Below, piece by piece: positions 21,717-31,880 of a stretch of DNA of 64,000 bases. Under the pieces are notes generated by a model that did not search any database, was not told the origin of the DNA, and worked only from the letters and a program-made list of their open reading frames with translations. This DNA comes from Neoarius graeffei. Its lineage: Eukaryota > Chordata > Actinopteri > Siluriformes > Ariidae. Where the stretch lies: assembly GCF_027579695.1 (NCBI RefSeq), contig NC_083572.1, positions 11,814,915 to 11,878,914 on the forward strand. The letters are read 5' to 3'. Within the stretch, counting starts at the first letter, position 1. Each line of letters opens with the position of its first letter. The position numbers and the translations under genes were made by a program.

Positions 21717-22030
21717 TGTGGCAGCGGGGGCGTGGTCAAGCGTCGGTCCGTGACCGGAGGGCGGAGTCAGGGAAGGTAAGTGGCAGAATCACTGCACCTG
21801 ATGTCTCTTAACCTGTGTTTGTGTGTCTTCCCCAGTGACCGCGCCCTATATAAGGAGAGAGAGAGCAGAGGAAGGGAGCTCTCTCCCCAACCAGAATGCT
21901 TGAGTGTATGTGCGCATGTGTAACTGGGAGAGTGTCAGTAAAAGCTGAAAAGCTAAATAAAAGAGTTTTTGAAAACTCAGTTCTGGCCTGCCGTGCTTCT
22001 GTGCTCCACCCACCTGCTCAACATACTACA
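21717..22030 (+). repeat. 5' LTR of the Gmr1-type element
   Basis: 314 bp, TGTGGCAG...ACTACA. It carries a TATA box (TATATAA, 21847-21853) and a polyadenylation signal (AATAAA, 21956-21961), with GA-rich DNA between. GTGGTGCTGAAACCC follows directly and is the likely primer binding site. Confidence 0.9.
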
Positions 22031-22073
22031 GTGGTGCTGAAACCCAGGACGGAGCACAGAGGAGAACAGCCCC

Positions 22074-22800
22074 ATGGAGTCCTCCCCCTTCGCGGACCTG
22101 ATCCACGCCCTCGCCATGGCCCAACAGAGCCAGCACCAGGCGCTGGTCACCCTCCGAAAGGAGCAAGCGCAAAGGTTCGAGGCCCTGGTGCTGGCGCAAC
22201 AGGAACATCGTCAGGCATTCCGGCACCTCCTCGCGTTGGCGGGGTCCACCACCTCACCCTAACGAAGATGGGCCCGGACGATGACCCCGAGCCCTTCATA
22301 GCACTCTTCGAGCAAGCAGCAGAGGCCTGGGGTTGGCTGGTGGAACACCTCCCCCTGCTAATGGGCGAAGCGCAGCTGGCCACGCTATAGCTCCCCGCCG
22401 ACAGCCGGCTGGTCTACGCAGACCTGCGCCGGGCCATCCTCCAGCATGTGGGGCGCACCCCCGAACAACAACGCCAGCGCTTCCGCGCTCTATACCTAGA
22501 GGAGGTCGGCCAGCCGTTCACGTTTGGCCAGCAACTCCGGGATGCCTGCCGACAGTGGCTGAGGGCTGACAACTGTGACGCCAAGGGAATCATCGATCTG
22601 GTGGTACTAGAACAGTTCATCGCACAACTCCCCGATGGAACCGCGGAGTGGGTCCAGTGCCATCGCCCAGCGTCACTGGATCAGGCCATCGAGTTGGCGG
22701 AGGATCATTTGGCGACTGTTTCCACGGCAGGATCGCAGATCTCCTCTTCTCTCTCTCTCTCCTTCTCTCTCTCCTCTTCCTCTCTCTACCCCCCTTTGTG
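22074..22800 (+). pseudogene. gag with SCAN-like domain, frameshifted
   Basis: Structural protein of the retrotransposon. It starts MESSPFADLIHALAMAQQ at 22074, with a Gln-rich helix to about 22258. A frameshift then moves to another frame (DDDPEPFIALFEQAAEAWGW), and a TAG stop lies at 22388-22390. The next part (RFRALYLEEVGQPFTFGQQL, VVLEQFIAQLPDGTAEWV, DQAIELAEDHLA; 22480-22720) has the SCAN signature of a VLEQFL-like helix. SCAN is known to derive from Gmr1-like gag. A CT-rich microsatellite (22740-22800) separates it from the pol frame. Confidence 0.8.
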
Positions 22801-22970
22801 TGTCTAGTCCTCGCCCCGTTCCCCCACCGCAGAGGTGGGGGCCAGCTCCACCCCAGCCGGCCCACCGCACCCACGGTGCCCTCCCGTTTCCCACTTCCGT
22901 GTCTGTCTCTCTCCCCCCTCAGGTGAGTGAGCCCCAGAGCACCAGTGCGGATAGAGAGCCTGGGCAGGTT

Positions 22971-24521
22971 TGCTGGTGCTGCAGGGAACCGGGGCACCTC
23001 CAGCATCAGTGCTCGGCAATGGAGGTGGGCACGGTGGTCCGGATTCCCGACGCACCAGGAACCGCCCTCGATCGGGCCGGAGTGTATCGCATACCGGTGA
23101 GTGTCCAAGGGGATATGTATCAGGCTTTGGTGGACTCCGGCTGTAATCAGACCTCAATCCACCAAAGCCTGGTGCAAGACGAGGCATTGGGGAGAGCACA
23201 ATTGGTGAAGGTGTTGTGTGTGCACGGGGATGTTCACAACTACCCTTTAGTGTCGGTCCACATTCTATTTCGAGGGGAGAAATTTAGTGTAAAGGCGGCG
23301 GTTAATCCTCGCCTTACCCACTCAATAATTTTGGGGACTGATTGGCCGGGATTTGGGGAATTAATGATTCATTTAGTGAAGAGTGGGTCCTGCCGTAGTT
23401 CAGCAGGGGGAGGTCTCGGTGTGGCATTGGCGGGAGCAGCTGTCACAGAGCCATCTATGTCATCTCTGCGTCAGAGTGAGGAGCAGCAGGCTCCTCCTCC
23501 CTCTCTTGGGGAATCCCTCGCGGATTTCCCGTTAGAGCAGTCGCGAGATGAGACTCTGTGGCATGCGTTTGACCAAGTGAGAGTAATCAATGGTCAAATG
23601 CTCCAGCCAAACGTCACCCCGTCCTTCCCCTATTTTTCCATTATGAAAGATAGATTATACCGAGTGACGCAGGACACTCAAACTAAGGAGCTGATCACAC
23701 AGCTTTTGATCCCAAAGAGCCGCCGGGAACTTGTATTCCAGGCAGCTCACTTTAATCCCATGGCTGGACACTTGGGGCAGGATAAGACACTAGACCGAAT
23801 AATGGCCCGATTCTATTGGCCAGGGATTCGCGGCGATGTCCATAGGTGGTGTACGGCATGCCGCGAATGCCAGTTAGTAAATCCAGTGGCCATTCCAAAA
23901 GCGCCTTTGCGCCCTCTACCATTAATCGAGACCCTGTTTGAAAGAATTGGGATGGATCTCGTCAGGCCATTAGATCGGTCAACACGAGGGTATCGCTTTA
24001 TTTTAGGTCTGGTAGACGATGCAACGCGATATCCGGAAGCAGTGCCTCATCGCAATATCTCAGCACGTAGTATTGCGGAGGCACTCTTCCACGTCATCTC
24101 CCGAGTCGGAATCCCCAAAGAGATTCTGACTGATCAAGGCACTTCGTTTATGTCAGGCACACTGCGCGAACTGTATGGGTTACTGGGAATTAAGCTGATC
24201 CGTACCAGCGTTTATCACCCACAAACGGGCAGTTTAGTCGAACGGTTCAATCGCACCCTCAAGAACATAATTAAAAAGTTTGTAAGCGAGGACGCATGCA
24301 ATTGGGATAAATGGCTTGAACCCCTGTTATTTGCAGTGCGAGAGGTCCCACAAGCCTCCACAGGGTTCTCCCCGTTTGAATTATTATATCGGCGTAAGCC
24401 ACGCGGCATCCTAGATGTACTGCGGGAAAATTGGGAGGAGGGACCTTCACCAAGCAAAAATGAAATTCAATACGTTATCAACCTGCGTGCAAAACTCCAC
24501 ACACTCACTCAACTAACCTAG
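22971..24521 (+). pseudogene. pol 1: CCHC knuckle, protease and integrase
   Basis: A continuous frame. The zinc knuckle CWCCREPGHLQHQC spans 22971-23012. An aspartic protease with LVDSGC has its Asp at 23133-23135. The integrase has the HHCC finger (AHFNPMAGH...WCTACRECQ, about 23740-23875) and catalytic core positions GMDLV, LTDQGTSF and HPQTGSLVERFNR (about 23950, 24127 and 24234). A TAG at 24519-24521 ends the frame early. The C-terminal GPF-type module (AKWQGPFEV) continues to about 24678, where a TGA falls. In ordinary Gypsy, RT would stand between protease and integrase; here it does not. Confidence 0.88.
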
Positions 24522-24701
24522 GAGAATTTGTGGCAGGCCCAAGAACGGCAAACCCGTCTGTACGACAGGGGTACGCGCCTTAGGGAGTTCGCACCGGGAG
24601 ATAAAGTACTCTTACTGTTGCCCACGTCAAGCTCCAAATTGATCGCCAAGTGGCAAGGACCCTTTGAGGTCACACGGTGAGTCGGGGACATTGACTATGA
24701 G

Positions 24702-25699
24702 GTGAAGCGGACGGACAGGGACGGGGCGCTACAGATTTACCACCTCAATCTACTCAAACTCTGGAATGAGGAGGTCCCCGTGGCGTTGGTGTCAGTGGCT
24801 CCGGAGAAGGCTTATGGACAGGGTCCTCCGCCCCATGCCACCTATGCGGCCACGTACTTGGACGACATCATAATCTATAGCAACAACTGGCCACGGCACC
24901 TGCAACACCTGGGGGCCGTCCTTGGGTCGCTGAGGCGAGCGGGTCTCACAGCCAAACCGAAGAAGTGCGCAATTGGGCGGGTTGAAGTATGGTATCTGGG
25001 CTTCCACTTGGGCAATGGGCAGGTGCGTCCCCAAATTAATAAGACAGCAGCGATTGCGGCCTGCCCGAGGCCCAAGACCAAAAAGGGGGTGAGACAGTTC
25101 CTGGGGCTGGCTGGCTACTATTGTAGGTTTATACCTAATTATTCGGACGTCACCAGCCCGCTGACTGATCTCACTAAAAAGGGAGCACCAGATCCAGTCC
25201 AGTGGACGGAGCAACGCCAGTGGGCTTTCTCTGAGGTGAAGGCTGCACTGTGCGGGGGGCCATTGTTACACTCCCCTGACTTTTCTCTCCCCTTTATGTT
25301 GCAGACGGACGCCTCGGACAGAGGGCTGGGGGAGTTCTGTCCCAGGAGGTGGAGGGGGAGGACCGCCCTGTGCTGTACATCAGCAGGAAGCTGTCGGTGC
25401 GTGAGGGGCGCCACAGCACCATGGAAAAGGAGTGCCTAGCCATCAAGTGGGCAGTCCTCGTCCTCCGCTACTACCTCCTGGGGTGCTCTTTCATCCTCTG
25501 TTTGGACCACGCGCCCCTCCAGTGGCTTCACCGCATGAAGGATGCCAATGTGCGGATCACCCGTTGGTATCTGGCACTCCAGCCCTTTAATTTCAAGGTG
25601 ATCCACAGGCCGTGGGCGCAGATGGTCGTGGCGGACTTCCTCTCCCGTCAAGGGGGGGGGGGGGGGGTCGGGTGCAGGCCGGACGGCTGCCCGGCCTGA
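24702..25699 (+). pseudogene. pol 2: truncated RT plus RNase H
   Basis: After the integrase tail (LNLLKLWNEEVPVAL) the frame passes straight into TYLDDIIIYSNNW, the YxDD catalytic box of reverse transcriptase. The fingers and palm before it, which I estimate at about 190 residues in relatives, are missing: an internal deletion near 24840-24850. The thumb/connection (VRQFLGLAGYYCRFIPNYS) and RNase H (LQTDASDRGLG, then after a one-base frameshift near 25335 VLYISRKLSVREGRHST and LDHAPLQWLHRMKD) follow, to about 25650. No active enzyme is possible. Confidence 0.88.
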
Positions 25700-25716
25700 G
25701 TCGGGCAGTGGGGGTA

Positions 25717-26456
25717 CAGTGGCATGCACAGACATTTTGGTGGGCAAGTGCTCTGGGGGGAAAAAGGGCACTTTTTTGCGCATGTGGAACACCTTATTAT
25801 AAAAGTCTGAGATTTAACCCTCCTCTTGTGTTCGGGTCGCCACTGACCCGTTTTAGTTTTTAAAGGTGTAAAACAACCACTTAATGTTCATTTATTACAT
25901 CAAGGCTTTTTGACTTTGCCAGGAATCTCTAGTTGAACAAAATAGAAAAAGAAATTTTTGTTTTCCTAAATCTGAAAATGGTCTAGCAAAAAATATAATA
26001 CTTATGTGCAGTTGTTTCTGTATGCGACGGGCTACTTCACGACAAAATAATTACAGCTTGGGCTTAGAGGGCAAACAATACATTTTCACTCGATTCATGT
26101 GTTACCTGGCTGGTGGGGCAGGGGAAGAGCTGACTGACTGCCCGATGTGTTGTCTGCACTACGACAAGGCCGTGGCTTCCAGGACGCTATGCTGCTGCAA
26201 CCTCACATTGAATGCACTGCATGCTTGTTCACGTGACAGAGCAAGAGAGACAGAGGTCCGGTGTGTGTGCGGAGGGGGCACACATCGGGACATTATTTTC
26301 ACACACGCTTTTAATACCGCAGCTCTTCTAAAAGATCATGTCGACATTGGCCTCAGTAAACTGTAAAAAAAAAAATTCAAAAGGGCACTTTTTTGGACAG
26401 AGGGCAGAGGGGCAGGTGCTTGAGCACCACCTCGTGTCTACCTGTGCACGCCACTG
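25717..26456. mobile_element. hAT MITE inserted beside the 3' LTR
   Basis: 740 bp. Ends CAGTGGCATGCACAGAC and (inverse) CAGTGGCGTGCACAGGT are flanked by the exact 8-bp duplication tgggggta (25709-25716, 26457-26464). The duplicated bases are the polypurine end of the retrotransposon next to the 3' LTR. Internal ORFs have no recognised domain. Confidence 0.88.
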
Positions 26457-26464
26457 TGGGGGTA

Positions 26465-26776
26465 TGTGGCAGCGGGGGCATGGTCAAGCATCGGTCTGTG
26501 ACCGGAGGGTGGAGTCAGGGAAGGTAAGTGGCAGAATCACTGCACCTGATGTCTGTTAACCTGTGTTTGCGTGTCTTCCCCAGTGACCGCGCCCTATATA
26601 AGGAGAGAGAGAGGAGAGGAAGGGAGCTCTCTCCCCAACCAGAACGCTTGAGTGTATGTGCACGTGTGTGACTGGGAGAGTGTCAGTAAAAGCTGAAAAG
26701 CTAAATAAAAGTTTTTGAAAACTCAGTTCTGGCCTGCCGTGCTTCTTTGCGCCACCCACCTGCTCAACATACTACA
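26465..26776 (+). repeat. 3' LTR of the Gmr1-type element
   Basis: 312 bp; partner of 21717-22030, with about 13 substitutions and a 2-base gap by eye, many at CpG sites. TATATAA and AATAAA are kept. The preceding polypurine tract was duplicated by the hAT insertion. Confidence 0.9.
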
Positions 26777-27200
26777 AATGGTTATTAAGGGGTAACTCCA
26801 CTTTCCCCAAAACTCAAGTCCTCCCGGACCTGAGACTCAACACTGGTTACAGTTTAAAGTCATACCCAGGACTCATACCTGGTACTAAAGTCTTGGATTA
26901 CAGAGACGGCATGGAGAAAATGAGCTTCCTTTGCTACAATGTCAAATGATGTTATTCAAGCCTCAATGTCAGCTATAGTGCCTTGCAAAACTATTCATCT
27001 CCCTTGGTGTTTGTCCTGTTTTGTCACATTACAAGCTGGAATTAAAATGGATTTTGGGGGGGTTAGCACTGTTTGATTTACACAACATGCCTACCACTTT
27101 AAAGGTGCAATTTTTATTTTATTGCGACACAAACAATAATTAAGATGAAAAAACAGAAACCTGGAGTGTGCATAAGTATCCCCCCCACCAAAAAAAAAAG

Positions 27201-28644
27201 TCAATACTTTATAGAGCCACCTTTTGCTACAATTACAGCTGAAAGTCTCTTGGGGTATGTCTCTATTAGCTTAGCACATCTAGCCACTGGGATTTTTGCC
27301 CATTTCTCAAGGCAAAACTTCTCCAACTCTTTCAAGTTAGATGGGTTGCATTGGTGTACAGCAATCTTCAAGTTATGCCACAGATACTTAATTGGATTGA
27401 GGTCTGGGATTTGATTAGGCCATTCCAAGACATTTACATGTTTCCCTTTAAACCACTCCAGTGTAGCTTTAGCAGTATGTTTCGGGTTATTGTCCTGCTG
27501 GAACGTGAACCTTCGTCCCAGTCTCAAACCTCTGGCTGACTCAAACAGGTTTTCCTCCACAATTGCCCTGTATTTAGTGACATCCATCTTTCCTTCAATC
27601 CTATCCAGCTTTCCTGTCCCTGCAGATGAAAAACATCCCTACAGCATGATGCTGCCACCACCATGCTTCACTGTAGGAATGGTGTTCTCAGGGTGGTGGG
27701 TTTGCACCATATATAGTATTTCCCATGATGGACAAACAGTTAAATTTTTGTCTCATTTGACCAGAGAATCTTCTTCCATGTGTTTGCGGAGTCTGCCACA
27801 TGCTGTTGGGCAAACTCTAAACAGGTTTTCTTATTTTTTTCTTTAAGCAATGTTTTTTTTTTTTTCCTGGCCACTCTTCCATAAAGCCCTGCTCTGTGGA
27901 GTGTATGGCTTAAAGTGAACTGTGGGTGGTAGAAATGGGCAACTGGACTTGCTTGAAGATTCTTGAAAACGTTTCACCTCTCGTCCAAAAGGCTTCCTCA
28001 GTTCTGTCTGACTAATAGGGAGTGTCAGATATTTATCTTCTCCTGGATCAGAATCAGAATTCTGATGACCAGCTCATCTAAGGTGTCACTGATGCATCAT
28101 GTTGGTGTGGGTCACTGGAGGCTGGGTGTGAACGGCGAGTCATTAGGGTGATCAAAGGATTGCCCATTAGGGTGATCAATGGCAATCTGACTCTCTCTGT
28201 CCTCCTGTGAGTCACCGAAAACAGCCTTTTGGACGAGAGGTGAAACGTTTTCAAGAATCTTCAAGCAAGTCCAGTTGCCCATTTCTACCACCCACAGTTT
28301 ACTATGACCTGGATGATTGAGAATCTTCACAGACATGGCTTAAAGTGGCCCTATGGACAGATACTCCCATCTCTGCTGTGGACCTTTGGAGCTCCTTCAG
28401 TGTTATCGTTGGTGTCTTTGTTGCATCTCAGATTAATGCCCTCCTTGCCTGGTCTGTGAGTTTTGGTGGGCGGCCTTCTCTTGTCAGGTTTGTAGTGGTG
28501 CCATATTCTTTCCATTTTACTATAATGGATTTAATGGTGCTCCCTGGGATATTCACAGTGTGGGATATTTTTTATGACCCAACCCTGATCTATACTTCTC
28601 CACAACTTTGTCTCTGACCTATTTGGAGGCTCCTTGGTTTTCAT
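27201..28644 (-). pseudogene. Tc1 transposase, disrupted; catalytic Glu changed to Lys
   Basis: Minus-strand transposase, with a start codon at about 28644 (MKTKEPP) and its end at IKY near 27201. The open C-terminal part (27201-27587) reads [14 protein letters not shown] (second catalytic Asp) and NQIPDLNPIKYLW, where the third catalytic residue, normally Glu, is Lys. The middle is broken by several frame changes and by the 0.42-kb insertion. Closest relative in the window: 46216-47231. Confidence 0.85.
27917..28335. mobile_element. Fold-back retroelement-like unit with 13-bp TSD (Penelope-like?)
   Basis: It interrupts the Tc1 with a 13-bp direct repeat, atggcttaaagtg, at about 27904-27916 and 28336-28348. 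Its arms are inverted: TGCTTGAAGATTCTTGAAAA and GGTGAAACG read inward from both sides, about 65-75 bp per arm. The motif GATGAGAGGTGAAACGT is a very common fish repeat that I tentatively link to Penelope-like elements, which often insert as inverted partial copies with 10-15 bp duplications. The class is inference; the structure is seen. Confidence 0.5.
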
Positions 28645-29267
28645 GTTGCTTGTTTAGTAGAGTAGCAGAATCAGGGTCCTGCCAGAACAGGTTGATTTAT
28701 ACAGACATTGTGTAACAGATCATGTGACACTTTGATTGCACACAGGTGGATCTTAATCAACTAATTATGTGACTTATGAAGTGAATTGGTTGGACCAGCT
28801 CTTATTTAGGGGTTTCATACAAAAGGGGGTGAATAATTATGCACACTCCAGATTTCTGTTTTTTCATCTTAATTATTGCTTGTGTCACAATAAAAAAAAA
28901 AATCAATGTGCACCTTTAAAGTGTTCGGCATGTTGTGTAAATCAAGTGGTGCTAACCCTCCAAAAATCCATTTTAATTCCAGCTTGTAATGCAACAAAAC
29001 AGGACAAACACCAAGGGGGATGAATACTTTTGCAAAGCACTGTACATTCAATGCTAGCAATTAGTAACATTGCAGCAAAGTACATACAATTGCTTTTTTG
29101 ACTCAATGGATCATGATAAATGCAAGAAAAAAGCTAATTAAGTGAAAATTTCCTCCTCGGAAGGTGAAGATCCAGGACAAGATGAAGAAGAAGAGAAGGT
29201 GAAATGTGTGATGCATGTCAATTTTGACCATAATTTCTAAACCAGATTAATTTATTGAAATATAAAT

Positions 29268-29614
29268 TAGCGCTGTCGCCTCACAGCAAGAAGGTCCGGG
29301 TTCGAGCCCCGTGGCCGGCGAGGGCCTTTCTGTGTGGAGTTTGCATGTTCTCCCCGTGTCCGCATGGGTTTCCTCCGGGTGCTCCGGTTTCCCCCACAGT
29401 CCAAAGACATGCAGGTTAGGTTAACTGGTGACTCTAAATTGACCGTAGGTGTGAATGTGAGTGTGAATGGTTGTCTGTGTCTATGTGTCAGCCCTGTGAT
29501 GACCTGGCGACTTGTCCAGGGTGTACCCCGCCTTTCGTCCATAGTCAGCTGGGATAGGCTCCAGCTTGCCTGCGACCCTGTAGAACAGGATAAAGCGGCT
29601 AGAGATAATGAGAG
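29268..29614 (+). mobile_element. V-SINE joined to a Helentron-like fragment
   Basis: Plus-strand V-SINE lacking the first 25 or so bases (it starts at TAGCGCTGTCGCC) and with a very short tail (GATAATGAG). Its 3' end runs directly into repeat DNA at 29617. Confidence 0.85.
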
Positions 29615-29616
29615 GT

Positions 29617-29970
29617 CTAAGGTCAAGGTCACTGTGAGGTCAAATGTCTGTCCGAAAACCTTGTGAACACAATAACTCCAAGGCAGGTGAAAGGAATTTC
29701 ACCAAACTTTCACCATTTGTGCATTTGGGGACAAAGATGAACTGATTAGATTTTGAAATCAAAAGGTCTAAGGTCAAGGCCACTGTGAGGTCAAATGTCT
29801 GTCCAAAAATCTTGTGAACACAATATCTCCAAGGCTAATACAAGTAATTTCACCAGGTCAAGATTACTGTGAGGTCAAATGTCCATCCCCAAATCACAAC
29901 TTAATAAGGCGTGTAGTCTACCAGGCAGAGGCATCCCCATCGACGCCGTTGGCGTCGAGTTCTGTCTAGT
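29617..29970 (+). mobile_element. Helentron/Helitron-like 3' end (element 4)
   Basis: Two to three repeats of about 130 bp (marker AAGGTCAAGG...CACTGTGAGGTCAAATGT) are followed by a perfect 7-bp hairpin, CGACGCC gtt GGCGTCG (29941-29957), then CTAG at 29966-29969 followed by T. A hairpin shortly before CTAG/T is the classic Helitron 3' terminus. The 5' end is missing. Confidence 0.6.
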
Positions 29971-30044
29971 TTTTTCATTTTTTCAGTGTGAGATGAAGTG
30001 GCTTCACCAAAAGGTAGATTTTTACTTTTCTGTCTTACAAATAT

Positions 30045-30418
30045 CCATCCATCCATTATCTGTAACTGCTTATCCTGTGCAGGGTCGCTGGCAAGCTGGA
30101 GCCTATCCCAGCTGACTACGGGCGAGAGGCGGGGTACACCCTGGACAAGTCACCAGTTCATCACAGGGCTGACACACAGAGACAAACAACCATTCACACA
30201 CACATTCACACCTACGGTCAATTTAGAGCCACCAATTAGCCTAACCTGCATGTCTTTGGACTGTGGGGGAAACCGGAGCACCTGGAGGAAACCCACACAG
30301 ACACGGAGAGAACATGCAAACTCCACACAGAAAGGCCTTGTCGGTCACTGGGCTCGAACTCCAAACCTTTTTGCTGTGAGGCAACAGCGCTAACCAATAC
30401 ACCACCATGGCACCCTCA
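30045..30418 (-). mobile_element. V-SINE, subfamily with (CCAT)n tail
   Basis: Minus-strand full copy. The tail on the left is ATCCATCCATCC rather than the GATGA type, and the body has several shared differences, so this is a second subfamily (also at 50459 and 36566). Flanked by tacaaatat (30036-30044, 30419-30427). Confidence 0.85.
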
Positions 30419-30463
30419 TACAAATATTTGTATGTTTTAAGTATTTGTATGTTTCAGAAACAT

Positions 30464-31160
30464 GTTTGTATGTCAGTAAAGAAAGCAACATATTACATAT
30501 GAAAGCACTTTTCAGACAAAAAACATAATGAAGGCTCTTAGGTTTGGCTGCAAAAACAAGAAGTAAGCTACATCCACACGACAACGTCAACGAGATTTTT
30601 TTCTTTAAATATCGCGTCCACATGGGCAACGGATCAGTAAAATATCAGGTACATATGGCAATGCAACGCTTGCTGAAAACGATGCAATACACATGCCACA
30701 CCTCTACGTGCGCTGTACGACGGTCCCATCGGAGACACCAGAACAATAGAAGAAGTAGACGCATGCGCATAAACCCCTTCTTCTGTAGCATCAGCCACAT
30801 AAAGTTTTGATTATTAATCAGTAGCGTAAAACGAAAGACGCGGAAAGAGGAATGAACGGGGTAGATGGAAGCCGGTACACCAACATTCTGAGATCCTCCA
30901 GAATTCTTTAATGGTCCGGAATAAATTGAATGCTACACGTTGATGGATTACTTTGTTCTTCTATGCCCTTTTTGAGGAATGTATTGTCGGACTTAAACCA
31001 ACATCTGAAGAGGTGAGATCGCTCCTTTTTTTTTCCTATGTTTGCTGGCGGGATTGTTTTTGTTTTTGGAAAGCGCACGGGCGGTGCGCAGTTTGGTACT
31101 GCTTCCGCAGTGTTTGGACTAAAGACTCTGCCCTAAGGGCTATTCTCTCACTCTCTCTCA

Positions 31161-31198
<38 letters not shown>

Positions 31199-31806
31199 TT
31201 GCACCATTACACAATAAATATTCCCAGTGAAAATATTTTGTAAGCGCGTTTCATGAACCAAGTTATAGGATTTGTTGACAACTCGCATCGAGTTTGTTAC
31301 ACTTCTATCCGGCGTGAAGCACTCACAGTCATGTGGTTGTGATGTCATCGTAAACAAATCCGTTCTACTCATCCAGACGACTTCGCAACAGCGCCGTTGC
31401 CAGATTTTTCCACTCTGGAACCCGTTCTCAAAAGATTTCGTTTTGGGGCACCCAAAACGCCGGTGCCGTGTGGACGCCAGGCCGAAACGATAAACAATTT
31501 TATCTGATTCACCTGAATCCGTTGCCGTGTGGACAGGGCCTAAGTGTGACAAAGTATCCAGAAGATCCGTCTGGTTCTGCAACCTGCAGACGCTCAGTAA
31601 AACTTACAGTTCATTTCCTTATAAAACTGGCTGTACCTGAGATGACTAATTTTTGAAAGTAAACATTCATCATACCAAATATCGACTTTATTACTGTTTA
31701 CTGCTCTTTTTATGGAGTATTTTTTATCTCAAAACATTTCTTTCATTATTTTAAAGGCATCTTTGCACTACAGGGTTTCTTTGCATGTACCGAAGACTTT
31801 TGAAGA

Positions 31807-31808
<2 letters not shown>
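30464..31808. mobile_element. Tc1-type MITE D, copy 2, interrupted
   Basis: The flanks align with 18010-18399: AAAGCACTTTTCAGA and AACATAATGAAGGCT on the left; GTGTGACAAAGT, TCCAGAAGA and TTCCTTATAAAACTG on the right, ending in a diverged terminus near 31808. The 5' part is lost. The join is interrupted by 30567-31540. Confidence 0.7.
30567..31540. mobile_element. Harbinger-like element with TAA TSD, 974 bp
   Basis: Ends GCTACATCCACACGACAACG and (inverse) GGCCCTGTCCACACGGCAAC match imperfectly and are flanked by TAA (30564-30566, 31541-31543). A 3-bp TWA target suggests PIF/Harbinger. The target sequence can be read in the uninterrupted copy at about 18113. A (CT)n tract lies at about 31142-31196. 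No transposase seen. Confidence 0.6.

Positions 31809-31809
<1 letters not shown>

Positions 31810-31874
<65 letters not shown>
31810..31874. repeat. (TA)n microsatellite
   Basis: About 64 bp of TA repeats adjoining the right end of MITE D copy 2. Confidence 0.95.

Positions 31875-31880
<6 letters not shown>

Larger units (their letters stand above)
21717..26776 (+). mobile_element. Gmr1-type Ty3/Gypsy LTR retrotransposon, defective
   Basis: Two LTRs (21717-22030 and 26465-26776) start TG and end CA and are flanked by ATGG on both sides. The internal order is gag (SCAN-like), CCHC knuckle, protease, integrase, then reverse transcriptase and RNase H. Integrase before RT is opposite to ordinary Gypsy and is the defining feature of the Gmr1 group of deuterostome elements. 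Defects: frameshifts and stops in gag and pol, a missing N-terminal half of RT, and a hAT inserted at the 3' border. Counted by eye the LTRs differ at about 13 of 312 sites plus one 2-base gap, so the insertion is not recent. Confidence 0.9.
26976..29042 (-). mobile_element. Tc1 element (family 2), split by a fold-back insertion
   Basis: TA-flanked ends TAGTGCCTTGCAAAACTATT and (inverse) CAGTGCTTTGCAAAAGTATT (TA at 26974-26975 and 29043-29044), with long inverted repeats of about 200 bp. Without the insertion at 27917-28335 it is about 1.63 kb. A second copy of this family, in the opposite orientation, is at 44109-47455. Confidence 0.9.

Noticed and set aside
22617..23199. Minus-strand ORFs of 130-163 codons across the retrotransposon
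   Set aside because: They are shadows of the + strand gag-pol frames, which carry the CCHC and protease motifs.
31148..31582. 144-codon minus ORF
   Set aside because: Its end is an RERERE run from the (CT)n tract and the rest lies in a non-coding Harbinger-like MITE.
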